This document shows positions 25,721 through 37,745 of a DNA stretch of 64,000 nucleotides, one piece after another. This stretch comes from Beaufortia kweichowensis. Its lineage: Eukaryota; Chordata; Actinopteri; Cypriniformes; Gastromyzontidae. Both the position numbers and the translations under genes were made by a program. The notes below the pieces were generated by a model. That model was not told the origin of the DNA, did not search any database, and saw nothing but the letters and a program-made list of their open reading frames with translations. The stretch lies in the NCBI GenBank assembly GCA_019155185.1, contig CM032801.1, forward strand, positions 6,811,351 through 6,875,350, read 5' to 3'. Position 1 is the stretch's first letter, and every line of letters starts with the position of its first letter.

Positions 25721-28510
25721 AAAACAAAAACAGGAAAACAACAGCAACATAATTTCAGGTGACAGCTGTACAAATCAAAGGCAGTTGAGTTTTTCAGTAA
25801 GTAACAGATGAAGCCCCGGCGAGCTGTGTACCTCTGATTACAAACCGTAACTTACTGTTGCAATTAAAACATCACAACGGTACGACAGATGACGTGACGT
25901 TATCCACCGAACACACTGTACGTGTAGGCGCATATTTTGTTCTTTTGTTTTGGCACTTTCATTCTGCTTTTTCCCAGAATGGAGGGAGCTTTGTTTGGCT
26001 GTTTATTATTTTACAGTTTTGTGTCAAGGTTCTGCTTGTCAAGATCAATATTTCAGCTGAGCCGTTCACTAAAGCTTTGACCTTTCCAGGTGTACATCTC
26101 GCTCGGGCTCAAATTCCTGGTGATGAGCAGTGAGGACGAGTCATTTTTAGAGCAGTGTAAGCACACTCAGTCTCTGTGGGCATCAAATAAAGACATGATC
26201 ATGACAAAAAATAGCACAGTAACTATCTAGCATGTTACAAGGTATTGCTTGTAAGTTATTATGTGTTGAGGCAATTTAGTGATATTAGAGTGACTTAAAG
26301 CAACAACAACAAGATTTAACTTTTTAATGCATACTTGTTAAATCTAATTTAATTCAGATATACACTTTACATTATGAAAGTAAAATTACTTGTGAACAAT
26401 GCCAATGGGTAGTGCATTTCAATTGCAGCACTCTATATTTACAATGTAGATAATTAACAGTATTTGTTGAGAAGTTTTTAATATCATAATACGCATTGAA
26501 TTGCAATCTAATCCAAATTATAATCTGTGTTAACATTATCATCCCAAAGGCCAATTTCCTCTCTCAGAAACATTAAGCAAAATCAATTAATCAATTTTCA
26601 ATTAAAGTTTGGCCCCTAGCAGTAAAGACGGACCATATTGAACCTACTGTCTAAATAAAAAAAACTGAAATATTGTGAAATGAGAAAATAACTACATATT
26701 CTGTAGGACATCCATTTATCCTACATGATCAATGACATCAGAAATGATTATTAATCAATAAACATACTACAAACGTACTTGGGTGTGTACCATCTCTAAA
26801 CATATTTTCCTGAGCTCTAGTCACAAACATCATTAGCCCCCTATCTACTTCCGTGAACACACAAACACACACACTGTGCTGGTGTGTCTGACTAAGCAAT
26901 TGTAAGGTGTGGAGGTGATAACAACTAGCACATGCAACAGCAAGGCCAGAAGTCGCTTGTTAATTTAGCTTGACACAGTTATGCATCTACAACAATGACC
27001 AGCAACACACCTTTAATATAAAAACAAGCATCACTTTAATTAACATGGCTGACATTATCACTCCCCTGCCATGACTTATGATCCTCCATGTGGATGATTA
27101 TTTCTGATCTGTCAGTTCATTAGGAGCGAATCAGGTTTACGGCCTGCTTGCTTTTGCTGCCGTTTCATTTGCTTGCAGTGGTGTGTGAAAATTGGTCACC
27201 AGGGAAACAGTTCTACTACAATTGTTCTTCCCTAATCAATCATGTCTGCTCATGTTCTTTTGGTTGTTCATTAACTTATTATTATTGTTATTTATAATGG
27301 ACGCACCTTCGATGCTGGAACTCCCACTAGGTTTGAGAGAAGCACTTAATTGAATGTACTGCTGAAGGTGTCAACAGGGTCAGTCCAGTTCCTGTTTAGT
27401 GATGTGCATGCTATATGTTTACATGGATGTGGATGATAAGAGTTACTTAACAAAACTTTTTTCAAACTTTTTTCAAACTGACTAATCAGTGGGTTAGCAT
27501 AATAAACTGGTTTAGGGTCACATCAAGCTGACAAAGATATACTAGATAAATCCAATAATAGTGTGACTGAAAAACATAAAAAATATAAAAATTAAAAGCT
27601 GCAGTTCATAACTTATTTGTTAGATATAAACATAACCGTTATTGAACAAGTAAATAAAAAGCATTGTTCAAAACACTGTTAGGTACAGTTTCCTGAAAAG
27701 TTTGACGTCATTTAGTTTCAATCCAAGTAAAGTAACCTGCAATATTATGTTTCAGTCAGATATGGCAACATAAGAAACAAAAGTTATGGATTGCAGCAAA
27801 AAAATTATTAATAAAAAATTTTATTTAAGTAGAAATTGAATAATAAAACATTGCTGACCCAAAAATCTATACCAACTAACACTAGCACTAACTAGCTATT
27901 CAGTTACATGACTATTTAAACAACCTGTCCGTAAAAATGAATCAGATGCTACAGATTACACACAGTCTGTAGTCTAGTTCTGACCCAGTACCAGCATGCC
28001 TGCCTGCAAGCAAAACCCAAAAGGCCTTGATCAGCTGTTTCAGGTGTGTTTGATTAGAGATGGAACTAAACTGATGATCCACTGATAAAACCTCCACCAG
28101 ACCCTTTATTCACACGCACACCTCCGGGTCATCTATCCAATAAAGGAAATTTCCCCTTTTAATGTGCAATCTTAAAGTTTTATATAAGTGTAACCATTTA
28201 GGCATCATGGCCATTTTAATAGCCATGACTGGAAAACTTAGCAGAAATACCACTGTCAAGCAACTATATAGATATATGTGTGTGTTGGGACCCTGATTGA
28301 TCATGATCACAAATCTGTTCTCACGTCCCGAGCTAAAGCTGAACATAAGACTTGGTTGCCATGGGAACAACACTGCTCAAAGCATCAGAGCTGAGGAGGT
28401 GACCCACAGGCCGCAGTCTTTTCGGTCTGTTTGTTCAAGGCACTAGTGGGCATAAATCACATAAGAGAAGAGACTGGTCTCTGAGAGTATCAATTTCATG
28501 TAACACACAC
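25721..28510. other. Intronic DNA, no gene seen
   Basis: AT-rich sequence with short chance frames (largest 91 codons at 25858-26133). No clear repeat or motif cluster. Confidence 0.5.
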
Positions 28511-28798
28511 TTAAAGTGAAAGTTCACCTCATAAAAAAAACTCTGTCATCATTTAATCACCCCCATGTCATTCACCTGTATATGACTCTTTCCTCTGTAA
28601 AACACAAAAGAAGATATCTTGAGAAATATCTTTGTGTTTTGTGGTCATAAAATGAACGTTAATAGGGACCAACATTGTTTGGTTATCTTCAAAATATCTT
28701 CTTTTGTGTTCTGCAGAAAAAATGTTTACAGGTTTGGAATGATTTGAAGATGAGTAAAAAGGGAAGAATGTTCATTTTAACTACCTGTATCCCTTTAA
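28511..28798. mobile_element. TTAA-ended MITE (cyprinid-abundant type)
   Basis: The element begins TTAAAGTGAAAGTTCACC, continues with CTGTCATCATTTAATCACC and CACAAAAGAAGATATCTTG, and repeats these inverted as CAAAATATCTTCTTTTGTG and GGAATGATTTGAAGATGAGT, ending CCCTTTAA. This whole-length inverted symmetry is typical of a MITE. TTAA at both ends suggests piggyBac-type mobilisation. It has no coding capacity. The right TTAA is shared with the next element. Confidence 0.88.
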
Positions 28799-29098
28799 CC
28801 TGTTAACAGTAACTGCACATATTCCTACACATGAAATGAACTATCCAAACTACAGTTTTTTACATTTTAGATATTTTTTCAATACTTTTTTGTAATCTTT
28901 TTACTTTTCAATTTTAGGTATTTTTAAAAATTATATAAACACTAACTATTTAAATATTTTTTGTTTGTTGTTATGAAAATTCACATTTTTATTCTTGAGT
29001 CTTATACCTTTCTATCAATATATAGTTTGTCATAATTAAATAAATATGAAATATTAAAGTGTGTTCCTCCTGAGGAATGGTGACAGTTAACATGTTAA
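28795..29098 (-). mobile_element. Second TTAA-ended repeat, copy A
   Basis: Ends are TTAACCTGTTAACAGTAAC on the left and GTGACAGTTAACATGTTAA on the right, inverse of each other with a few mismatches. The interior is AT-rich and on the minus strand includes CTCAGGAGGAACAC and AACTATATATTGATAGAAAG, which recur in copies B (55567-55793) and C (42503-42767). The 304-bp element is non-coding and starts at the TTAA that closes the preceding MITE. Confidence 0.85.
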
Positions 29099-29880
29099 CG
29101 AATAAAGATTTCACTTTATAATAATTTGCTATAATATTAATACTGTAAGCCAATACCAAACCATCAAAGTTTACAATGTTGTTCATTAGGGCATGTAAAG
29201 TTGCTAAATAAGATATATGAAAGTTTTTGGTCATATTTTAAGGTTCTCAAGTTTGTGACATCATAACTAAAACATATAGCATTTCTCATACACTAAAGGG
29301 TCCATCAGAGAAACACTGGGGAGGAAACAGTAACAGTAACTGACAGAGCAGCTGGTGCATTGATCTTGATTAACAATCAATCACTGCTTTTATGGCTGAC
29401 CAACTGCTGTTCCTTCAAGCAGTCGAACAGAAGAGTTCGATATCCTCCCAACAACAAATAAAAACTACAAAAAAGCACCTGTGTGAGAAAGAGAAGTAAA
29501 CTCTCACAAGTGTTTTGATAGCCCCATTACCACCCTGCAGTACATCACAAGCTGCATGGAATGGAAATAAAGTTATCATCAAATGAGATCACAATTCAAA
29601 TGTGCTTTCTGGGGATAAAAGACCAGAGATAGTAGACAATACAGCAAAAATCCCCTTTCTTTGGCGTTCTAGCACGAGTACCGCAGGAACAATTCTGAAT
29701 GATATAGTATTGTAGCTTTGGAAGTACAAGAGGAAAATATAGGCAGTAAATCTCTCCACCTCGAAAACGTACAGCAGCAAACGTCCCGGCAGAGACGTTA
29801 CAACCGAAACAAACATACAGCAAACTGTTCTCACAAAACACACCAATATGTCACTTTAATTCTGTTCACCACCTGAATTT
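29099..29880. other. Intronic DNA, no gene seen
   Basis: AT-rich sequence. Two overlapping minus-strand frames at 29589-29846 (85 and 81 codons) are unrecognised, and nothing else supports coding. Confidence 0.5.
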
Positions 29881-30120
29881 TGAAGTTCAACCTCCAGTAT
29901 AAAGTCAGCACCGTCTGCCTTTAAAAATGTATCATCCCGATTGCTTTGTTTGCGCCGGCTGGTCCGCAGAGCACTCCAGCATGTTTATCAGCAGGGCCCT
30001 GGAGACTTCGCGTCATTCTGACAGGCAGAATAATAGAAGCCATTCTGCTCTATCCACCGCACAATCTCCCTCTCATTACAAAACGTCCAGATCAATTCCT
30101 TTAAAGCCCTGAACTTTACA
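29880..30120. promoter_or_regulatory. Candidate conserved non-coding block
   Basis: Balanced-composition non-repetitive sequence (GTTTGCGCCGGCTGGTCCGC, TTTATCAGCAGGGCCCTGG, GAGACTTCGCGTCATTCTG) in AT-rich DNA. A 61-codon frame crosses it but resembles nothing known to me. Composition is the only basis. Confidence 0.25.
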
Positions 30121-33100
30121 TTGATTAAGATCTTTACTCTGACATGTAGCTAATGGTCTTATTAAATGTTTTATTGTATTTATCATGAGAGCTATGACAT
30201 TATAAATTGAGGATGGCATTCGAATAAGGGCTTTAAAGGAAAGCTGTTAAAATGGGAATGGAGAAAGAACGGAGAGGCAAAAGGGAGAATGACGTGAAAT
30301 GACGTGTGAAAATGCATGTACAGTAAATCTCACAAAACATTCAGTATGTAGATACAAAAGTGCAGCTTATTATAAAAACAGTGGCATGCTACACACGTAA
30401 CTGGAAATAAAGTTGCTTCATATTATGTTGCAGATTGATGTCACATTTTCATATATCACACTGTATCCTTTTCCTAAAAGTCAACATTATACATAGCCTA
30501 TACTTTAAATTCTCTACATTTTGCTCAAATCTACACTATTTTCCAACCAAACATTAAGCAATAAGTAATAATGAAAGGCCTCTTTTCATGCGACATTAGG
30601 GCTCATTCCATCCATAAATGGACAAGTTTGCTGCATACATTATCATCTAGAGGACAAGAGGCCATCCTTTCTACATTCCTTGTCGTGGTTTTCTCTCCTG
30701 TGCTCTGCTCTCAGTGTAAAACAGCTAATTAAACACTTTCTCCTTTCAAGACATCCTTCAGCAGTTCAAAAGGCACATATCAAAGGACGCTTCAAAGAAA
30801 ACCCAGAGTCAAAAAAGCATTAGGTGCCGAAATGTTCTCCATTAGAAAAGGTTACCTGGTCGCAGGTTTAGTGTTTGCCCTAATATGCTCTGAGGGATAT
30901 GAAAATACCAAAATAAATAAAGATAAAATGTTATTTCTACGAGCACGATATTAATTTTCTGTCAGCGGAGATAGATTATGACTCCTTTTTAGTCTGCGGG
31001 TTTGTCCTAATGATTTTATAACAGGAAACGACTTGAGGACACATAGCAAGGTGGATAAGGGTGGGGTTTGCTCTCTTAATATTTCCTGCCTTATTTTTTC
31101 CTGTGGTAGACAGCATTTTAAAAGCATACTAATGACAAAAAATCCACCCTTGAATAATAGGGGAGCTATGGAACCAAATACTCTTTTTCCACCTTGCACA
31201 TTGACTGTATTCATATTTAACTAACCTAAGCACATCTAATAGATTCCTAGTAGTCTGGTTATCTCTCTTACAACAAGCAGGGGAAAATTCATTATAATAA
31301 TTCAGTGAATCTGTGCTCACAAATCTAGACTGCAAACTCATGTAATGTACTAGGAGCAGATGATGTTTACTCCATCGGGTGTAAGACAACAGTGAGGGAG
31401 TTTAGTGAGGCGATCTGAAATCAGGGACAGGACAATAGCATAAAGGTCACTGATACTGAGACGCTGGGAGGCAAACGGCTGGCCGGCATCTGGAGTGTAT
31501 TTTTAGATGTCCGGTGCTAAATGAGGACATAGGGTTGTTGTCATTGTGGAGCATTATTCAGGTGAGAAAAACACTGTAAGAGTAAAATAGAAAAAAGGAT
31601 ATTAATTAACTTTCATTGTCACTTAACCATATACTAGCCATGCTAATGTTTAACAGTTATAAAACTGGGTTCTGAACTGGCGTTTGTGTCCTCGTGTCTG
31701 TAGTTGAGATTCATCTTGTCTGCCTTTGGCTGTCTGAGGCCATTAAACATCAAGGTGACAAAGTTAGCTATTCTATCTCTCACTTTCCAGCCAAGTAAAC
31801 TTCACAGTTTCCATTTTTTAATTTCTATATGTCTAATTAATGTATCTGCAGCGTGGAGAAATTTTAATATCAGATTCCGCTTTCAAACGTTCTTGAGGGT
31901 ATTCATTAGACGATGTGCACTTCATCAGTGTTATAAAGGCCATTTTAATTTGACCCTTATGATACAAGAAAAAAGGCTTGTGATTTTAGGCGGTAGGTCG
32001 TACGATGTGAATGGTGAGAGGTGTGTGGAAATACAGAGCGTGGGCGCGCACCACAATTACCTGCAGAGTGCATTGTGTCGTGTTTTCCACCGTGACCCTT
32101 TAGCACTATGTCTGTGGTGTGTTACAAACCTTCTACTATGAAAAATGGATTCTTTTCTTTTAATGAATTTCAATAAAATAATTTTTTCCTCATGCATACA
32201 AAGTTAGCGTTATCAAAAACAGACAAGCAGACAAGCGTTGCCAGATGGACAGCAAATTATAAACATCATTATTCTAATGTGATTTTCACTATCGCATAAG
32301 GTTAATGGCAACCAGAATTTGTTCATGTAATTTTACAACATGGCATTACATCTAAATACTAACCAATTCATATTATAATTACCCTTAAATTAAGTATTTA
32401 AACCATGTAACTTGGATTCCTGTTGAATAGCGTCAGAAAAAACTAATATATTCAGATAAAATTAGTGTGCTTGTGAACTAGTGTTGTGCAAAGGAGCCGA
32501 ACAAAATGCCAGGAAAAAAAGACACTTAATAACACTACTGCTAACAGTACAATTAAACACAACTATTGTATATCCACAGCAAAAAAATACATGTAGTTAT
32601 AGGCATGTTGTGTTGCCTTAAAAGCATGTGCAAGTACACAACACAACACAAAGCAATACGGTATCGGTTCTGATGTTAAAGCACTTTCTATAGCTCTGAA
32701 CAAACAGTCTTTTTCGAACACATCAGCCCATCCTGACCGATAGAGCCTTTGGAATTGTGATATGTTTGAACAGAACTGCAGAACATACAGCGAGTAGGAA
32801 GATTCAGGATTGTGGTTGGTCCTCTCCCACTATGCAAGCACATAAATCTACTCCTGCCCCGGAGGTGGAAACCAGCAGCACTAATTGACTGTAGAAAGAT
32901 TAGGGGTCAGGGCCCCTGTAATATTAGCATTAATAAACTTGATCCTTCAAACGAAAGCAATCAGCTGCTCGAGGGCCAGTAAGCTGCGACCCGGCCAGGT
33001 TACTCTTAGATCCTGGAAAACCTACACAGACACACATGTGCACGAACATGAAAGGCAGCCGCATAATTCATACCTGCTTGAAAATGTCAGGCTGTGGGAT

Positions 33101-33800
33101 ATGGAAAGAAGTACAGCACGCTGACCTTAACTCAAAGACGCCCATATGTCCAGTGCCGAGTTGCACCCAATGCCTCAATCAGCCTTTGTCTGGATGTTCA
33201 GACGGTCTAAAAACAAAGTATCTCAGGAAAGGTCCTTGGCTAGAGGACAATGCATAAATGGACAGCACACACATTGGTCCACCCTGTGGGCAGCTCTACA
33301 CAAGCAGTGGTGCTACTTTGATCCCAAAGCCCCAGTGCTGCCAGGCCCAGAAGAACCAGATTAGGCAGCCACAATGACACAAAGGCATGTCGACTCGCTT
33401 TGTTCGACCCGGCTCAAAAAATGACAGAGAATGCCACCGCGCCCCATAAATGTCTCCTTTGAGGTTTCTACTGCTTTTGAGGCAACTTCAGCATTGTTAA
33501 AGGGGGAGATAAAAGGAGAGCAAGTCAGTGATAACTATATGATGACCCACTTTGAGAACAACACTTTGGTTGCTATAGCAAAGCCACGTTTTGTGCATGG
33601 ACTTTTGCTATTAGTCATGGTATTGCCTCATTTTCATATGACCTTTCTTCATTACATTCTTTTTATATATGACATTTCTTTCATTAAAACGAGTGAAGCT
33701 CGGTGCTGTGAATGATGGAATAACGGTTGCTCATGAAAGTCTACAGAAAGGTTGCTCATTTGGAGTGATTCCTCTGTGATTGGCCTTAACTCGTGTTAAA
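30121..33800. other. Intronic DNA, no gene seen
   Basis: Mostly AT-rich. A 145-codon frame at 31704-32141 lies in non-repetitive DNA with ATGTCTAATTAATGTATC and GGCCATTTTAATTTGACC; I see no protein family in it and consider a conserved non-coding element more likely than an exon. Three overlapping frames at 32885-33364 are likewise unrecognised. Confidence 0.45.
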
Positions 33801-34136
33801 CCAAGATTTTTAACTAGGGGTCTGTGAAGTTCCAGCAGGTAGCCTGGGGGCAAATATATGAAATTAGCAAATCAAAAAAAATATATTTTAGATGTTTTAA
33901 AATTAAATTCTTACATTTTAAATTAAAACAAAAAGGTAATAAAAGGTTTGATGGGCTTTGCTGGTTTAAGCCAAGTACACAAAAATTGTCCAAAAAATAT
34001 AAAATATAAACAATATTTCATAAACTTTAAAAAGTAATTTTAAGCTATTAATAAAAGTTATCCAAAAATGCTTACAATTGAAATCCAGCCTTTTTATATT
34101 GAAAACCCCTGGGGTTGTGAATTTTGAAAACCCCTG
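33801..34136. mobile_element. hAT-type MITE with near-perfect 8-bp duplication
   Basis: Flanked by GTGTTAAA (33793-33800) and ATGTTAAA (34137-34144), 7 of 8 identical, the duplication length made by hAT transposases. The left end reads CCAAGATTTTTAACTAGGGG and the right end TTTTGAAAACCCCTG, degenerate inverse of each other. The interior is AT-rich; a second copy of the right-end word GAAAACCCCTGG lies at 34101-34112. Non-coding, old and mutated. Confidence 0.75.
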
Positions 34137-34704
34137 ATGTTAAATGAGGTTGAGCATTTGAAAATGTTATTTGACTATCAAACAGGACAATGACAGCAGG
34201 GAAGCACTGAGAAATGTATTGTAGTTCACCGGTTTGACATTCACTGAAACGAAAAGAAGAAATGACTATATTCATTCATAAGTTAATGTACATCTAGCCC
34301 TGTGACAGAAACCATTCTTAGGAAGGAAACTTCTCCCATAAGTCTCGAATGGCAACACCTGTCACAGGAAGATCAAAACTGTTTCCACAGTCTTACTCTT
34401 TTCCTTTGACAGTATGACTTTGTGGCAAGCTGTGAACGAGAATAAGAGTGTGAGAAGCATGAATTCTCTCTTTCTCCTTCATTCATCGACCTCTGCATGG
34501 GGTGCTCACAACACATACAATGTCAAGATTTACATGAAAAACTAAAATGCAAAACAAAAATAAAACAAAACAAAAAACTAAAGTTAAACAAAATTACTGA
34601 CATTACATACTGTATATAGTATATACATAGTATATAAGTTAATATATTATCTTTGTATGTAAATATAAATTATAATGTGCAAAATAATTCATAAAAATAC
34701 TACA
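34137..34704. other. Intronic DNA, no gene seen
   Basis: Ordinary sequence passing into an AAAACAAAAC-rich low-complexity run (about 34550-34590) and a TATA-rich stretch (34610-34660). Confidence 0.55.
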
Positions 34705-35077
34705 CACTGCAAAAAATGTATTTCTTACATGGTATTTTTGATTTCCTGTACAAATATCTAAAAATCATTAAATCAAGATGCATTTTCTTGATAAGCAAAA
34801 TGAAGATATTAAGTCTTTCAAATGTAAACAAATCAAATGTAAGTGGGTTCATTCTTAAAAACAAGCAAAAATATCTGCCAATGGGGTAAGAAAAATAAGC
34901 TTTATATTAAGTTATACTTTTTATTAAGTACTTAATTCAAGTTTATCTTTCTTATCCCCACAACATAAATGCATTTATATTTAATACTTTCCATAAAACA
35001 AGACTTAATGTCGTAACATTTTTTGGATATTTGTACTGGAAAACAGGGATAAGTAAGTATAAAATTATTTTGTAGTG
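34705..35077. mobile_element. Long-TIR MITE with CACTGCAAAA ends
   Basis: The left arm starts CACTGCAAAAAATGTATTTC and includes GTACAAATATCTAAAAAT. The right arm is its inverse, with ATATTTGTAC and ending TTTTGTAGTG. The arms match imperfectly over about 60 bases. The centre carries CCAATGGGGTAAGAAAAATAAG and its inverse-like TTCTTATCCCC. I could not define a convincing target duplication. Non-coding. Confidence 0.8.
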
Positions 35078-35096
35078 TATGCATATATTATTGCTT

Positions 35097-35116
35097 TGAG
35101 AGAGAGAGAGAGAGAG
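35097..35116. repeat. (GA)n short microsatellite
   Basis: About 20 bases of GA dinucleotide immediately after the preceding element's right flank. Confidence 0.9.
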
Positions 35117-36780
35117 ATGCCATGCAGGCGGCCCCTGGCAGTGGTCATCATTAAAGTGCTTAATAGACCGTGGCAGGTCCACAGCAGCTGACAGCCGATG
35201 GCTCCAGCGCTGAGTTTCCAGGGAGAGAGGGTCACCTTCAGGGGGGACGAGCTTTATGTGACCCTAAGGCCAGACTGGCATCACATGCTCCTTCACCCTG
35301 CCCACATGCCTGAGATGTATGTCCACTAGCAGTCAGGTGGAACCGCAGGGCCTGACCTCTATGCCATCAAAAATAGCCAAAAAAACATTAAGGGGGAAGT
35401 GATGCAACATTCCTATATTAGTGCTCTGTTTAACAAGAAATTAAAACCTGCATTAGTCTACTCTAAAACAAAATGTGAATTCCCTTTGTTTCTTTTGTAT
35501 TTGATTTCTGTCATTTACTCTTGAGATGAAAAATCTTTCCACACTTCAAAAAACATTGATTGGCAACCAGGTAAAAACACAGCCTAAAGCTGATATTTTT
35601 AGAGGGCTAAAATATGTTATTGTATTTAACTTGCCAAATTATTTGAAGACCGTTTAAAGCCAATCTTTTTGTAAGGGGTTGAATTCATAAATGATTGAGT
35701 ACTTTGGTGAGCTTGTTAACCCACAGAAACACACTGTGCTTGATGTGGCAGCCGATATAAGACTCACTATTGTATGTGGAGTATCTGTTTTCAGCGTGAA
35801 CGGAGTAAATTAAATGCCCTGTGGCAATACGTGTGCGGTGTGGGAGAGGCGCACAACATGGATAGACAGGTATTCCAGAACCGTTCTGAATCCAGCACTC
35901 CACTGCCAAAATAAATCTCGCTTCATATGACTTTTGCCTGGAGCACAGATTAAGCTTTTGTCAACATCTGTGAAATATCCATGAGTATTAAATATCCATG
36001 AGTGAAGACGTATGAAAACAGTAGCTTTAGGAATTTGCGAGCCCTGCCTGAGTCAAAAAACACGTGCCTAAGAAACTCAAAAACACTGTCTTATGCCTTA
36101 TTATTAAGTCCATTCCCCTTGGAGAAACATAATTATATACCTTCCTTCCTCCAATGCGTTTTAAATCACCTCGCATGGCCAATCTATGATTGGCTGGGGC
36201 TCCCGGAGAACAGGCTTGTTGCACTTGCACGGAGGCAGGGAAGTGCCCTGAACAGTCTCAGAGGACACAGTTTATCTGGGTCTGGACACAGGTGCGTCTC
36301 CAAATGAGAAACACTGAAGAGGGAATAAGATCGTCCAAAACACAGAAGCAGGGGAATGTGATTCAAGGTCGGCCGTGGTAAGCAGCGGCTCGGCACCGCT
36401 GATTGATTGGGTATGCACGAAGCATCTGGCACACAGGAAACAGGAAGGTGACTGGGGGAATCACCAGGTGGTTCCGATGAATTATAGCCACTTTGCCCAG
36501 TGCCTGCCCCGTCCCCCAGCCTACATAGACGCTGTTATGGAGTGGCATTGTCAAGTCATTGATACCTCCTGGATAAAGACAGATTTGCCCGGAGAGGCCA
36601 AACGGGCACTTGGCGCGGTTATGAAGCGGTGGATGAACAAACAAAGGTACAGTCTGTACACACCTTTTGTAAGCGCCTGTGTCCATACATATGCAAGAGT
36701 TCATTGTAAAGCGGCGACCCCGGCTCTCACAACCGCTTGTCTTTAAAATGTCATATTAAAAAACATTAGGACCTTTTTAT
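35117..36780. other. Intronic DNA, no gene seen; GC-balanced section
   Basis: From about 36000 to 36750 the sequence is GC-balanced and open on both strands (frames of 101, 113 and 123 codons overlapping in opposite directions). Such double openness reflects composition rather than coding, and none resembles a known protein. Confidence 0.45.
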
Positions 36781-36900
36781 AGGTGATCGTCATGAATATT
36801 GATGATGCATTAATTAACATCCAAATTTAGCCATTCAATTTTTAATTACAGCTTGGACCCAGCTAGTGTGAAACATAGCACTTCAGCGTGCTAATTGAAT
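36770..36900. promoter_or_regulatory. Homeodomain-motif-dense block
   Basis: Within about 130 bases are ATGAATATTGATGATGCATT, GCATTAATTAACATCC, TTTTTAATTACAGC and GTGCTAATTGAATTTC, all containing TAAT cores. Non-repetitive and without a frame. A homeobox-responsive enhancer is plausible; this is inference. Confidence 0.35.
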
Positions 36901-37224
36901 TTCACAAGAATGGATATGATGGATTATGTCAAATCCAGGCCAATAATTTCATTTTATATTCACAATTTTGGAGGTGAGCTGATTCAGAAGTATGATCAGT
37001 GTCACAAGTACTTGAAAAAGTCTAAAAATCCAGTGGGAAAATATAATCAGACCACCATCAAAGAGTTGCGCGATTCGGGGTCACATTAAAACAATAAGAT
37101 GGGGCTTTTGGCCAGTCACCGCATGCTTCACACTGAGCCCTAATCAGCTCTGCACTGCTGGAGAGTCTCCTCAGAGAGCTCAGTGTACAGATGGGGACAG
37201 AAAAAAGCATCAACCATATCTCTT

Positions 37225-37243
37225 TATATATATATATATATAT
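37225..37243. repeat. (TA)n microsatellite
   Basis: A perfect TA dinucleotide run of about 19 bases. Confidence 0.9.
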
Positions 37244-37559
37244 CCTCACCAAGTCTGTAATCAATTATTTATAATGATATCTTGCAAAAATGCTTTGAAA
37301 TAAAAAAAACATAAAAAAAGATCTATAAAGACAAAATATCTTGAAAGAATAACAAGAGATTCGCTGCTAGCAGTTGTGAAACTGAAGGTTGTAATTCATA
37401 TCAGTAAATGTCAAAATGTAGAGATTTACACTATCGTGAAAGAACCTGCTAGATAGGCGAAGTTGACAGGAAAATATTTAAGTTTTAATTCAATTAAAAC
37501 TTACAGTAAATAATCCATTTTAATAATTTGATTGGTAATGTAATTGCAAACTCATAATA

Positions 37560-37745
37560 CCATATACATTATAATATATGATAATATAACAACAACAAAA
37601 AATAATATATATATATATTATAATATAAAGCTCTGTAATGTTATTTAGATGTAATATTCAAATATTAATATATTATATAAATATATATGAATATTAAATC
37701 TATATACATATAACATTAAAAAGATTTTTATTGGATTATACAGTA
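37560..37745. repeat. AT-rich low-complexity tract
   Basis: Almost entirely A and T with ATATAT and TATAATAT words; no defined unit. Confidence 0.7.

Noticed and set aside
36363..36746. Frames of 113 and 123 codons on opposite strands over the same DNA
   Set aside because: Openness on both strands points to composition, and neither translation is recognisable.
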